Shown here: in pieces, positions 32,955 to 42,554 of the stretch
Layout of the letters: every line of letters starts with the position of its first letter
Numbering within the stretch: position 1 is the first letter of the stretch
Origin: JBBRWO01 sp964388455
Lineage (GTDB): Bacteria; Actinomycetota; Coriobacteriia; Anaerosomatales; JAAXUF01
DNA: 58,720 bases
Direction: 5' to 3'
NCBI GenBank assembly: GCA_964388455.1
Contig: CAYMAN010000014.1
Span: 1 to 58,720 of the forward strand
The notes under the pieces: model-generated
Database searches by the model: none
Seen by the model: the letters and a program-made list of their open reading frames with translations, nothing else
Told to the model about the DNA's origin: nothing
Position numbers and translations under genes: made by a program

Positions 32955-33015
32955 TCAGCAACCCGCCCCTAAACGCTGATTGTCCGCCACGCGCCCTCGT
33001 CCTCAGGAGATACCT

Positions 33016-33636
33016 GTGCCCTACACAATTGAACTCGCCTACTACCTGAGCGGGCCGATTCTGGCGATTGTCGCAATCGTTGGTCTCGTCCAACTTGTCA
33101 TCACCCGCAAGAGCGTTGAGGTCTCAAGACAGGCTCTGGAGGCGTCACGCGTGGAATCCATGCGGCGCGCGGAGGCTGAGCGAACGCGACTGGCAGTGGA
33201 TCTCTGCATTCGTTTCCAGGAGCACGTGCTGCCACTCGTTGTCGTTGCAGACAAGGGCTTGGGCAGTGACGCTATGCCCGTTCCGCGCACCGGTTGTGAC
33301 CCGTGGAGTCTCGGATCTTACGATGATGAATGGAGCCCCGCTTGGTTCGCTCAGGTCAAGACGAAGAAGGTCATTGAGGCGCTCAATGCGATGGAGGCGA
33401 TCGCGATTCCGTTCGTTTGGGATACAGCTGATCGTGCTGTGGCACAGGCGTCAGTCGCCGTCGCCTTCACGGAGGCGGCGCATCGCTACGCCTTTGCCGT
33501 CGCCGCGATTCGAGCGAAGAAGACCCCAGAATCCTTTCCAGCAGTGCGCCAATTGTGCGAAATGTGGGGCAACTGCGGCTTTGTTGACACGACATCAGCA
33601 AGCACCGCCCGAGGGTCGGCGCGAACGACCAACTAG
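33016..33636 (+). CDS. Membrane-anchored DUF4760-like protein
   Basis: A 206-aa protein with one N-terminal membrane helix (LAYYLSGPILAIVAIVGLVQ), a charged helix (RQALEASRVESMRRAEAERT) and a cytosolic helical domain (LAVDLCIRFQEHVLPLVVVA). The layout resembles DUF4760 proteins, a poorly known family that occurs in accessory DNA. GTG at 33016 follows AGGAG. It lies 61 bases after the 5'-nucleotidase gene and may share its transcript. Confidence 0.6.
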   Translation: MPYTIELAYYLSGPILAIVAIVGLVQLVITRKSVEVSRQALEASRVESMRRAEAERTRLAVDLCIRFQEHVLPLVVVADKGLGSDAMPVPRTGCDPWSLGSYDDEWSPAWFAQVKTKKVIEALNAMEAIAIPFVWDTADRAVAQASVAVAFTEAAHRYAFAVAAIRAKKTPESFPAVRQLCEMWGNCGFVDTTSASTARGSARTTN

Positions 33637-33828
33637 AGCAAGATCGTAAGTTACGCGGGCTATTCACGACACGCTGGCTTACAAGCACGCAAGCCGTTCG
33701 TTCCCAACCCAGAATGTGACAACGCGCACACTTCCACCCCAACTACCTGCGAAAACACGCTTGACGTCGAAGATACCTTTCGGCCATTGTCGAACCGACA
33801 AGTAAATATCGGGGGTTGGGGACTCACA

Positions 33829-36800
33829 ATGCAAGCTCGCAAACGCTCGATCTTCGAGCGCATCGTCTCGGGCACACTCGCGCTTTCACTCGCTTGCTCG
33901 GGACTCTTGTCCAACGTGTCGGCTGCGGCAGCAGCCAGCCCCACACCGCCTGAGACATCGATCTCGGCCCCCGCATCCCAGCCAACCTCGCCGACGGTCG
34001 TGCGTGAACTCACCGAGAAGCGCACTGAGACGAGCAAAGAACTCTTGCTCTCCGATGGGACGATCCGGGCGCAGTACTTCGCTGACCCGATCTACTACCA
34101 GGACCCCATCACCAAGGCCCTCAAGCCGATCGACACGACGCTGCGAGAGACGAGCGTCGATGGCAAGCCCGTCTCAGTCAACAAGGCCAACCGGTTTCGT
34201 GTGGAGCTGCCCACGGATCTATCAGACGACGAGGTGAGCATCGAGGCGAGCGGCACGCGCGTGCAACTCAGGCCCCGCTGGAAGAGCCGCATCGGTGCTG
34301 CCCGTGTCGCTACCGGAGCCATTGAAGCGCGCTCGGTATCGGCCACTGATCGTGTCTACCCGAGTGCCTTCGTCGGCGCGACGCTCGAGTACGAGTCCCG
34401 TCCTGATGGGATCAAGGAGACCATCGTCCTTGACCGGCCGATCGAAGAGAACGTGTTCGGATTCGATCTCACGCTCGACGGCTTGTCGCCGAGAATCGAG
34501 CAGGATGGCTCAATCTCGCTTCTGTCGGTGGGCACCAGCGAGCCGGTCTACAGCATCCCAGCGCCCTTCATGATGGACTCGTCTGACCCGACGCAGGGCG
34601 ACAATTTCAGCGATGCGGTCCACTACGAGATCAGCGGGACTGCGCCGACCTATCATCTCGCCGTCGTCGCGGATGCCGCTTGGCTCGCCGACCCGATCCG
34701 CGTCTATCCTGTACGCATTGACCCAAGCGTCACCACCGTCAGCACTACGCTGACCTCCTCTAGTAGAGACACATTCATCTCCAGCAAGTCCACCAACCAG
34801 TCCGTGAACTTCGTGAATCACATCACGGTGTGGACGAACAGGAATGATCCCGCTGCCAACTGGACCGAGTATGCCTACGTCCAGCCGGGTAGTGTACCTG
34901 TGAGTGACATGGCGTCGAAGAAGTCCACTGGGTACGAGGTTGTGGCGTCGAGATTGAGGCTCGTCGTGAATTCGGTCGCCGCCGCGGGTTCGGTCGCGGG
35001 CGCGATGTGCTCGACCTCGACGACCGTGCCTATGTCCACAATCACTTGGGATTCGTACCAGCTCAACAACATACCGACTGCGCTCACGGGCTATTCCACC
35101 CCCTCCCTCACTGCCGCAACAGGGCTCAAGATCTTCGATGTGACCGACATGGTCGAGCATTGGCAGGATGCTGCAGTGCCGTGGGGCAGCTGCACGGTCC
35201 GCCTGAGCGTCACCACAGGAGGGCACGTAGGATTCAGAGCAGTTGACGATTCGGGTTCGGATCCTGTGTGGGAGATCGACTACGCTCCGATCCCAACCGT
35301 CGCCGTGACGTCCCCATCCGGCGGAAACGTGACGAGTGTGCCGACTGCGACCTGGACTTTCGGGGAGGCTCTTGGCAACCCCCAGGCCGAGTGGCAGCTC
35401 GAGGTCGCTACGTCCACAGCAGGTGCAGCAATCGCCACCGCTGGCGCATCGAATGCCGCAGCGTCAAGCGCGCTCCCTGTGCCCGCTGGCGGCTGGGTCG
35501 ACAGCATGAAGTACTACGTCCGCGTCCGAGTCGCCAGTTCGCCGTCCGACCAAGTGCCTCGCCTGTGGAGTTCTTGGGTGACCAAGGACTTCACCATCGT
35601 GCCTCAGACGCCCACGGTGTCGGTGACCTCGCCTTCAGGGGGCAACGTCACAAGCATTCCTGCAGCGAATTGGACATACAGTGACCCGCTTGGTAGCCCA
35701 CAGGTTCAGTGGCAGCTCGAGGTCGCCACGTCCACGGCCGGGGCTGCGATCGCGACGGCAAGCGCATCGAACAACGCGACTTCAAGCGCCCTGCCCGTGC
35801 CCTCCGGCGGCTGGGTCCCTAGCACCAAGTACTACGTCCGCATCCGTGTAGCAAGTTCACCCTACACTCAGACGTGGTGGAGCTCCTGGGTAACCAAGGA
35901 CTTCACCCCGGTGACGCCGAGTGCGGTGACCTCGCCGTCTTCGACGACGACGTCGAGTGCCTCGTGGTTCTACGAGTCCGACACCAATAGCGATGGCATC
36001 AACGACCTCAAGAACGATGCGGCCGACCAAGGACGTGGTTCGGCCGCGCTCTCGTGGCCGGCGGCGAGTGGGGCCACCGGCTATAACGTGTACCTCTTCG
36101 ACGGCTACGCGTACCGCAAGATCGGCTCGACAACGGCCACATCTTGGTCGACGGCTGGCAAGCGGATCTACCCCTCAGACACCCAGATCGCGGCGCTCGC
36201 GGCCAACACCACGGCTGACCCATTCCTCTCGGGTACGGGCCTTGACCTGCGCGACGATCCTAGGCCGCTCTACGCCAAGACCGCCGGCACGAGCGTGGAG
36301 ACGTCCACCTCGTATGCATTCCGTGTAGCCCCCTACAACAGCATCGGCGAGACTCCGCTTACCAACAACACGGTCAAGTGGGTGACCTTGGCCGACCGGA
36401 CGATTGCGGTTAGTGAGGTGTCACCACCGGCACTGCTGTCGCCGCTTGATACCACTTCCACGACCGTCCCGTCGGTCACTTGGAGTTATTCAGGGCCGCA
36501 GGGCTGCGCGCAGACTGGGTACCGGATCGAGGTCGCCACGTCGACTACCTCTCCTGCGATCGCCACGGCAGACGTCTCGAGTTCTGCCACATCGGCAGCA
36601 ATGCCGGTTCCGGCGGGCGGGTGGGCACTCTCCACGTACTACGTCAGGGTGCGAACCTCGGCGATGCCCAACCCTTCGATTCCTATCTGGAGCGGGTGGA
36701 GTGCCTGGGGCAAGTTCACGCTTTCTCCACCGTCTGCGGTCACGACGCTCTCGGTAACGACGACGGCGAGTGCCTCGTGGTTCTACGAGTCCGACACCAA

Positions 36801-39800
36801 TGGCGATGGCATCAACGACCTTAAGAACGATACGGCGGACCAAGGACGTGGTTCGGCTGCACTCTCGTGGCCGGCGGCGAGTGGGGCCACCGGCTATAAC
36901 GTGTACCTCTTCGACGGCTACGCGTACCGCAAGATCGGCTCGACAACGGCCACATCTTGGTCGACGGCTGGCAAGCGGATCTACCCCTCAGACACCCAGA
37001 TCGCGGCGCTCGCGGCCAACACCACGGCTGACCCATTCCTCTCAGGTACGGGCCTTGATCTGCGTGACGATCCTAGGCCGCTCTACGCCAAGACCGCCGG
37101 CGCTTCGATGGATGCAACTCCGAGCTACACCTTCAGGGTCATGCCGTATAGCGCCGGTGGCGAGAGCCCGGTTGCCGCCGAGGCGACGGTCACGCTCGAG
37201 AACCGCAGTGTGCGTGTCAACGACGAACCGCAGCATACGACCTACAGCATCGGAGACGTGCTCCATCACGACGCGACGGTCGAACTCGACACGGGGTCGC
37301 TGGACCTCGAAGTCACCGATCTCGACATAGCGTCGTTTGGGCCGACCGCTGCCCTGTCTCGGCACTACTCTTCTGATGACACACAATCGACGTCGTTCTT
37401 TCCCGGTTGGCGTTTCAATTTCGAGCAGCGTCTGGACGTGGGCGCAGTAAGTGCCACTTGGACGGATGCCCGTGGTGAGTCGTATCTCTTCCAGAGCACG
37501 GGCGGTGTGTGGAAGTCCCCTGTCGGGTCCAACGCTGAACTTCGTCCCATCATCGGCGGATGGGAGATCGAGGTCTCCGAAGACGAGATACTCACGTTCA
37601 ATGCGGACGGCGCTTTGGCGACCGAACGTGACCGCAACGGCAACACAGTGACGTATCTGTCGAGCCAGAATGCTCTATCGATCATCGCGGCCAACGGCCA
37701 GACGATAGACGTCACGCTATCAGGAGACGATATCGTCTCGGCGCGCTATCAGACGACGGACGGCACACGAGAGGTCGAATACGGCACCGGGGCATTAGGC
37801 CAAGGGCAGGTCACGTACTTCCCGGGGACGAGCGATGAATACAAGAACCTCTACTACTACGGTACTGAGGGAGGTGCGAACCAGAAGATCGTTCGACTCG
37901 CGGTCCCGAACTATCCGTGGCCAGATCTCTCCGGCGAGGCGTGGTGGTCGTTCGCTTATCAAGACGACGCGAAGCTCGCTGGCTGGAATCGCCTCTACCC
38001 GACTATTTGGGCCATTCACCCTGGCAACTCAGTCTTCTATGACACGGGGACGGCTACGGTCACCGTCGCACAAAGCGCGTCTGACTCAAATGATCAGATC
38101 TTCAACTGGAACCCGAACGGCACCGAGGCATCGCACTCCAACCCTGGTGAGCCTTCTGAGCTGTTCACCTACGAGTACAACCAGTCGCACGATGTCATTC
38201 GCCAGAGCACCCCGCTGGGGGCAGTCACCAACCGGACATACGATGCGCGAGGCAACGTCTTGACTGAGACCGATCCGCTGGGTCGTGTCACTACATTCAC
38301 CTACTCGGGCGACCGTCTTCTCAGCAGCACCGACCCCAGAGGCTCGACGACGTTCTACTACCACGACAGTAATGGCAACCTGAGTGCTGAGGAGCGCATT
38401 CTCGACGCAGCGGGCACTCAATCGCGCACCGCGTACGCGCATGACGTCCGCGGACTCGTCGTGACGGAGACGGTATCGTTGGATGCGACGAACAGTGCCG
38501 TGACTGTTTACGGAGACTTCGCTGAGTCCGGCGAACCACAGTCGACCACGATCAAGCACGTGCGTCTGTCGGTTGACGGCGCACAGCAGGATCTCGTGTC
38601 CACCAAGGGCTTGGACGAGTTCGGGAACCTGCTCTGGGAGAAGGACGCGACCGGACGGTGGGTCGCCAAGTCAAACGTCTACTCGATCTCGGGTAGGCTC
38701 AGCACCTCAGAGGTCGTGACCGGCACGGTGACTCACTATCGCTACGTGAATATCGGCTGGACGCGTGAGACGTCGACCACCGCGGGTTCGGAGACCGTCA
38801 ATCGCACGAAGGACGTCCGCGACATTCGCGGCAATCTCACCGATCACGTCGCGTATTTGGATGATGCATGGCAGACCGCGGAGACGTACTCGCTGAATGA
38901 GCGAGGCGAGGCCACGATGAAATGGGATTGGGATCTCAGCGGATCAACCGCACGGAGGGACTACGGTCGTGACGCCGCAGGTCGGGTCGTGTCCGAGGGG
39001 CTGATGGGCAAGAGCCCGACTCAGACGTTCTATGACGCAGACGGCCGCCAGACGGTCGTGCTACAGGCGGATGCCACTGCCAGCCAGGCCACGACCACAA
39101 CGTACGATGTTGCCGGACAAGTGATTCGGATTGACAACCCCGATGGCACGTGGGAGGAGTACGAGTACGATGCCGCAGGCAATCAGGTCGCGCAGGAGAC
39201 CCCTACTGACGATGGAACCGCGACGAAGTCGAGCACGTACGATCTCGGTGGGCGACGTGTGTCCACGACCGACGAGAACGGTGTAGTCACCGAAGTGTCT
39301 TTCGACCGTTCTGGGCGCGCGATCGACGCCGGGATTGAGGGCCGTTCTGATTCCGCCACGATCTACAATGCGGCGGGTCAGGAGCTCCAACGTACCGACC
39401 AAGACGGAATCGCGACGAAGACCTCGTATGACGCAGCAGGTCGGATCATTGAAGTCGACGTCGCTGGCATGCAGACGACCTCCGAGTACGACAGCGCGGG
39501 AAGACTGTACTCGCGGATTGAGGCGGACGACAAGGCAACGGAGTACACGCACGATGCCTTTTCACGTGTGACGAGTGAGAAGCAGATGCGTGACGGCGTC
39601 GTAATCAAGCAAACGGGGCAGGTTTACGACGGACTCTCCCGCGTGACCGAAAGCTCCGAGACGGTAGGTTCGATCAAACGCAGCGCCAACTACAGCGGGG
39701 CTTCAGCCAAGCCACGGTCCACGACCCTAGAATATGGGATCGCCGGAGTCACGGTCGACTATGAACTCACCACGGGACTCGAGTCGGGGTCGCGGGCGAC

Positions 39801-41286
39801 GATCGGGTCCGTCGATGCATCGCGTACTGTGGTCCGAGATGCGAGTGGCCGCGTGACGGCAACCGGCATCAATGGTGCAAGCGGTAATGATTTCACGTAT
39901 GACGGACTCGGCAAGATGCTCACCCAATCCGGTCTCGGTCTCACCGGCTCCGGCGCAACCTACACCTATTCAAATTCGGGGCTTAAGACCAGCGCCAGCG
40001 TCGGATTGGCATACCCGAACGCCGCACACACGTATCAATGGGCGTATGGTCAAGACGGACGCCTCGTGTCCGAGACCCTTGACGACGACCAGATTCAGTC
40101 GCGGTCCTACGCCTACAATCCTGCAGGCAACTTGGTTGGGGTTGGATCAAGTGGCACCACTACCACGCTCGTCTACGATTCAGCCAGTCGCCTGACCTCG
40201 ATGGGCTCGACCACGTATGGCTGGGATGAGTCCAAGGGGTGGCGTACGAGTGAACGCAGGAGCGGAGAGAGCTCGGTTACGTACTCGTTTAACGAAGCCG
40301 GTCGCCTGGGCGGCTTCAGTGATCCGAATCGCGGAGTCAGCGCCGTATACGATTACGACGCGACCGGGCAGCGCACCAGGAGCGTGAGCACCTCAGGGAG
40401 TGTCACCACTACAGCGACGTGGACCTACGATGGTCTCTCGCTACTCGCCATGGACTGCGTGCGAAGCGACGGAGACACGTCCTCAATCACGTACGCTTAT
40501 GACGAGGCCGGTAGGCCCTGGGCGGCGGTCTTCGCAGAATCGGGATCGAGTCCCGTGCTCTTCTACGTAATCGCGAACGATAGGGGCGACGTGGTGGAAC
40601 TCCTCGACGCCTCGCGCACTCCATTTGCGACCTATGGCTACGATGCCTGGGGCAATCCGGTAGCGTCGATGACAGCGAGCCGTGCGACGAGCGACGTGCC
40701 GACCGCCGAACTGGCAGGCCGCATCGCAATGGCACAGCCGCTTCGCTACGCCGGCTACACCTGGGATGCGGATTCGTCGATGTACTACTGTTCGCAGCGG
40801 TACTACGATCCGGCCAGCTACCAGTTCATCAGCAAGGACCCGGCTAGGGCCGATGGTGAGGAGAGTGCGTATCAGTACTGCGGCGGGGATCCGGTGGGAA
40901 GGATAGACCCAAGTGGGCAGATTGCCATCGCTTTTCCGGTTATCGGAGTCGTTAGCGTCGTGCTGGCAGTCGCGGGATATCTCCTGAGCTCGACCGGGCA
41001 GGCCAATCTACGGTACATCCTAGACGAATTCGGCAAGAAGGCGGCTAAGGCGTGGGTGAAGGCTGTGTCGGCCATGACGACCGCCTACTTGTTCGATGCC
41101 CACGTCAACGGATGGACCGTTCGCGGAGAGACTCACGACAAGAGCAAGCCCCACGCTCATTGGCACAAGGATGGGAAGAAGAAGGGGAGCGTTAACAAGG
41201 ATGGGACCGAGCACCATAAGGGGGAAAACTCCAAGCCTCCAAAAGATGTGAAGAAGGTTCTTCGTGACCGTGGATTCAAAGTCTAG
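33829..41286 (+). CDS. Giant secreted RHS-repeat polymorphic toxin
   Basis: A 2485-aa protein: signal peptide (1-37), an N-terminal region typical of actinobacterial secreted RHS proteins (LLSDGTIRAQYFADPIYYQD; DNRLRE-like to about 480), fibronectin-III-like repeats (PSGGNVTSVPTATWTFGEAL and similar, about 490-1120), then some 30 YD/RHS repeats (1150-2320) ending in the RHS core LRYAGYTWDADSSMYYCSQR..GGDPVGRIDPSGQ. The last 122 residues after this junction are a membrane helix plus a basic His/Lys-rich tail (KPHAHWHKDGKKKGS), the probable toxin. RHS shells encapsulate and deliver such tips between cells. ATG at 33829 follows GGGG. A short gene follows at once, as for immunity proteins. Confidence 0.9.
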   Translation: MQARKRSIFERIVSGTLALSLACSGLLSNVSAAAAASPTPPETSISAPASQPTSPTVVRELTEKRTETSKELLLSDGTIRAQYFADPIYYQDPITKALKPIDTTLRETSVDGKPVSVNKANRFRVELPTDLSDDEVSIEASGTRVQLRPRWKSRIGAARVATGAIEARSVSATDRVYPSAFVGATLEYESRPDGIKETIVLDRPIEENVFGFDLTLDGLSPRIEQDGSISLLSVGTSEPVYSIPAPFMMDSSDPTQGDNFSDAVHYEISGTAPTYHLAVVADAAWLADPIRVYPVRIDPSVTTVSTTLTSSSRDTFISSKSTNQSVNFVNHITVWTNRNDPAANWTEYAYVQPGSVPVSDMASKKSTGYEVVASRLRLVVNSVAAAGSVAGAMCSTSTTVPMSTITWDSYQLNNIPTALTGYSTPSLTAATGLKIFDVTDMVEHWQDAAVPWGSCTVRLSVTTGGHVGFRAVDDSGSDPVWEIDYAPIPTVAVTSPSGGNVTSVPTATWTFGEALGNPQAEWQLEVATSTAGAAIATAGASNAAASSALPVPAGGWVDSMKYYVRVRVASSPSDQVPRLWSSWVTKDFTIVPQTPTVSVTSPSGGNVTSIPAANWTYSDPLGSPQVQWQLEVATSTAGAAIATASASNNATSSALPVPSGGWVPSTKYYVRIRVASSPYTQTWWSSWVTKDFTPVTPSAVTSPSSTTTSSASWFYESDTNSDGINDLKNDAADQGRGSAALSWPAASGATGYNVYLFDGYAYRKIGSTTATSWSTAGKRIYPSDTQIAALAANTTADPFLSGTGLDLRDDPRPLYAKTAGTSVETSTSYAFRVAPYNSIGETPLTNNTVKWVTLADRTIAVSEVSPPALLSPLDTTSTTVPSVTWSYSGPQGCAQTGYRIEVATSTTSPAIATADVSSSATSAAMPVPAGGWALSTYYVRVRTSAMPNPSIPIWSGWSAWGKFTLSPPSAVTTLSVTTTASASWFYESDTNGDGINDLKNDTADQGRGSAALSWPAASGATGYNVYLFDGYAYRKIGSTTATSWSTAGKRIYPSDTQIAALAANTTADPFLSGTGLDLRDDPRPLYAKTAGASMDATPSYTFRVMPYSAGGESPVAAEATVTLENRSVRVNDEPQHTTYSIGDVLHHDATVELDTGSLDLEVTDLDIASFGPTAALSRHYSSDDTQSTSFFPGWRFNFEQRLDVGAVSATWTDARGESYLFQSTGGVWKSPVGSNAELRPIIGGWEIEVSEDEILTFNADGALATERDRNGNTVTYLSSQNALSIIAANGQTIDVTLSGDDIVSARYQTTDGTREVEYGTGALGQGQVTYFPGTSDEYKNLYYYGTEGGANQKIVRLAVPNYPWPDLSGEAWWSFAYQDDAKLAGWNRLYPTIWAIHPGNSVFYDTGTATVTVAQSASDSNDQIFNWNPNGTEASHSNPGEPSELFTYEYNQSHDVIRQSTPLGAVTNRTYDARGNVLTETDPLGRVTTFTYSGDRLLSSTDPRGSTTFYYHDSNGNLSAEERILDAAGTQSRTAYAHDVRGLVVTETVSLDATNSAVTVYGDFAESGEPQSTTIKHVRLSVDGAQQDLVSTKGLDEFGNLLWEKDATGRWVAKSNVYSISGRLSTSEVVTGTVTHYRYVNIGWTRETSTTAGSETVNRTKDVRDIRGNLTDHVAYLDDAWQTAETYSLNERGEATMKWDWDLSGSTARRDYGRDAAGRVVSEGLMGKSPTQTFYDADGRQTVVLQADATASQATTTTYDVAGQVIRIDNPDGTWEEYEYDAAGNQVAQETPTDDGTATKSSTYDLGGRRVSTTDENGVVTEVSFDRSGRAIDAGIEGRSDSATIYNAAGQELQRTDQDGIATKTSYDAAGRIIEVDVAGMQTTSEYDSAGRLYSRIEADDKATEYTHDAFSRVTSEKQMRDGVVIKQTGQVYDGLSRVTESSETVGSIKRSANYSGASAKPRSTTLEYGIAGVTVDYELTTGLESGSRATIGSVDASRTVVRDASGRVTATGINGASGNDFTYDGLGKMLTQSGLGLTGSGATYTYSNSGLKTSASVGLAYPNAAHTYQWAYGQDGRLVSETLDDDQIQSRSYAYNPAGNLVGVGSSGTTTTLVYDSASRLTSMGSTTYGWDESKGWRTSERRSGESSVTYSFNEAGRLGGFSDPNRGVSAVYDYDATGQRTRSVSTSGSVTTTATWTYDGLSLLAMDCVRSDGDTSSITYAYDEAGRPWAAVFAESGSSPVLFYVIANDRGDVVELLDASRTPFATYGYDAWGNPVASMTASRATSDVPTAELAGRIAMAQPLRYAGYTWDADSSMYYCSQRYYDPASYQFISKDPARADGEESAYQYCGGDPVGRIDPSGQIAIAFPVIGVVSVVLAVAGYLLSSTGQANLRYILDEFGKKAAKAWVKAVSAMTTAYLFDAHVNGWTVRGETHDKSKPHAHWHKDGKKKGSVNKDGTEHHKGENSKPPKDVKKVLRDRGFKV
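35955..36288 (+). repeat. Internal direct repeat of the RHS gene, copy 1
   Basis: 334 bases nearly identical to 36768-37101 (offset 813 bases, in frame). It encodes one fibronectin-like module running from ASWFYESDTN to RPLYAKTAG. About 190 bases in the middle are identical, so the duplication is recent or kept alike by gene conversion. Confidence 0.85.
36768..37101 (+). repeat. Internal direct repeat of the RHS gene, copy 2
   Basis: Second copy of the 334-base module at 35955-36288, with only scattered, mostly silent differences near its start. Recombination between the copies would delete 271 codons in frame and shorten the stalk before the RHS shell. Confidence 0.85.
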
Positions 41287-41297
41287 AAGGAGACAGC

Positions 41298-41654
41298 ATG
41301 AGGCTCAGTGTATCTGACCAGGATTTGTCTGCGGTTATGAGTCGGTTCCAGCCACGCGAGGGCGCAAGAATGCGCCTAGTCGTGGGAAGCGACGGTGTAG
41401 ATCTTGTCGCGAACGCTGCAGGATACCTGACCCTTGCCCGCTGGTTCATGATTATGGCGCATCCGATGATGGAGGACCACGCCACACCCGAGTGGCTCAA
41501 TGCCGCCTATCATCTTGGCGACGTTTTCGCGAGCTCATGCCCAGAGACTCTCGCGACATTGGAGTACGAGAACGCCTGTCCGGGGGAAGGCGTGGGGCCC
41601 AATGGCATCCGAATGTACAGAAGTGAGACGGTAGACCGCATGCAATTTGGCTAG
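41298..41654 (+). CDS. Probable immunity protein for the RHS toxin
   Basis: A 118-aa acidic cytosolic protein (VVGSDGVDLVANAAGYLTLA; AHPMMEDHATPEWLNAAYHL) without signal peptide. ATG follows AAGGAG and lies 11 bases after the RHS stop, the usual place of a cognate immunity gene. It slightly resembles Imm32-type proteins, but I would not assign the family. Function is inferred from position, size and charge against the basic toxin tip. Confidence 0.7.
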   Translation: MRLSVSDQDLSAVMSRFQPREGARMRLVVGSDGVDLVANAAGYLTLARWFMIMAHPMMEDHATPEWLNAAYHLGDVFASSCPETLATLEYENACPGEGVGPNGIRMYRSETVDRMQFG

Positions 41655-41894
41655 GCGAATCAGGGTAGCGTGCGGCGGCGATAAGGATAATGACGCTATT
41701 GGCCCTCCGGTCCGTACCTCGCGTGCGAGCCGACTATGGGGGACGGTTCTCCGCACCTTTGACGGACGTGCTCCTGAGCCGATTCCCGAACCGCCTCGCG
41801 CACCTCGCTTGGCTCCAGCGCCTCGACCGCTCCCAGTCGCGCCGTTACCGCGCGCGCGATCCAGCCGGTGCCACCAAAAGGCACCTCGGCCACT

Positions 41895-41975
41895 CTTCGC
41901 TATGCGGGTACACCTGGGACGCGGATTCGTCGATGTACTACTGCTCACAGCGGTAATACGATCCGGCCAGCTACC
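41895..41975 (+). pseudogene. Remnant RHS tip fragment
   Basis: 81 bases closely match 40741-40822 of the RHS gene (the segment encoding LRYAGYTWDADSSMYYCSQR). The fragment has a one-base deletion early on, and a TAC-to-TAA change creates a stop after the CSQR codons. The sequence before it (41655-41894) shows no credible gene and may be the decayed rest of an older tip. Such displaced tips are typical leftovers of toxin exchange at RHS loci. Confidence 0.75.
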
Positions 41976-42014
41976 TGGAGTTGGAGTTGCCCCACTCCCG
42001 TTGATAACTGCTGT

Positions 42015-42262
42015 CTATGGCGCGATGGCCTGAAGCCGCCGTTTGGCCAGTCTCCGCTCGAACTCAGCCGGAGACAGGCCGCCGATCTACGAGTGCCGCC
42101 TGTGCGGGTTGTGGAAGCCTTCGATGTAGCGCAAGAATGCGAACATTGTCGAGGCCCTGATCTGGAAGGTATGCCGGCGCACGCGCTCCTTCTTGATCGT
42201 CGCCATCGCCGACTCAGTCACGGCCACTGCTCGCGGCCAGGATTGGTGCAAGAATACGCAGG
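42015..42262 (-). pseudogene. Decayed IS3-family transposase (OrfB) 3' end
   Basis: On the minus strand the last codons read AFLRYIEGFHNPHRRHS, stop, IGGLSPAEFERRLAKRRLQA, matching the IS3-group OrfB end (YIEGFYNRRRRHSxLGxxSPxEFE). An in-frame TAG replaces the residue after RRHS. Upstream, ESAMATIKKERVRR fits the AESFFxxLKxE segment, and a frameshift precedes it. Only the C-terminal third remains. The rest of the gap (42263-42440) holds nothing I can name. Confidence 0.7.
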
Positions 42263-42440
42263 TGAAGGCCCTCTTGTTCGTCCGAGTCGGGCCGATGTGC
42301 GGGGTCTTTCGCCCCTTCTGGTGCCCCAGCGGTGCCCTTCAGGGCATACGCCACCAAGCCTTCGCCACTGTCGTTGCCAGACTCAGTGCAAAACCCCACG
42401 CGCTCGGCAGAATGCAGCAGCCTTACGTCTTGGCGTCTGT

Positions 42441-42469
42441 TTGCCCCTCACGCATGCGCCAGCTATACT
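42441..42469 (+). promoter_or_regulatory. tRNA-Ser promoter
   Basis: TTGCCC (42441-42446), 17 bases, TATACT (42464-42469); the tRNA begins 46 bases further on. The boundary of sequence identity with the left copy falls exactly at the first base of the -35 box. Confidence 0.75.
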
Positions 42470-42554
42470 GCGCTTCGCGCGTCTGTCCCCTTGGGGGCGG
42501 GCACTGCACCCTCGCGGAGAGGTGGCAGAGTGGTTGAATGCGGCAGTCTCGAAA
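42441..42554 (+). repeat. Right attachment repeat (attR)
   Basis: Perfect 114-bp copy of 19107-19220, from the -35 hexamer of the tRNA-Ser promoter to the end of the anticodon loop. The 3' half of the tRNA that follows (42555-42608) is unique and belongs to the chromosome, so the promoter and 5' half here were brought by the element. Confidence 0.9.

Larger units (their letters stand above)
19221..42554. mobile_element. Integrated element of about 23.3 kb in tRNA-Ser(CGA)
   Basis: Bounded by the 114-bp direct repeats at 19107-19220 and 42441-42554. It carries two tyrosine recombinases (24637-25581, 30126-30692), a PrimPol-helicase, Xre regulators, many unknown genes, an RHS toxin locus and IS debris. 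No capsid, tail, portal or terminase genes and no conjugation genes were recognised, so it looks like a satellite- or plasmid-derived integrative element. The repeat covers the promoter and 5' half of the tRNA rather than the 3' half, so the working tRNA at the right end has an element-borne promoter. Confidence 0.8.

Noticed and set aside
34000..41300. CRISPR-like repetition in the RHS gene
   Set aside because: Repeats are long, in frame and encode protein modules; no short equal repeats with unique spacers occur anywhere in the window.
19221..42554. Prophage
   Set aside because: No terminase, portal, capsid, tail or lysis genes could be recognised.
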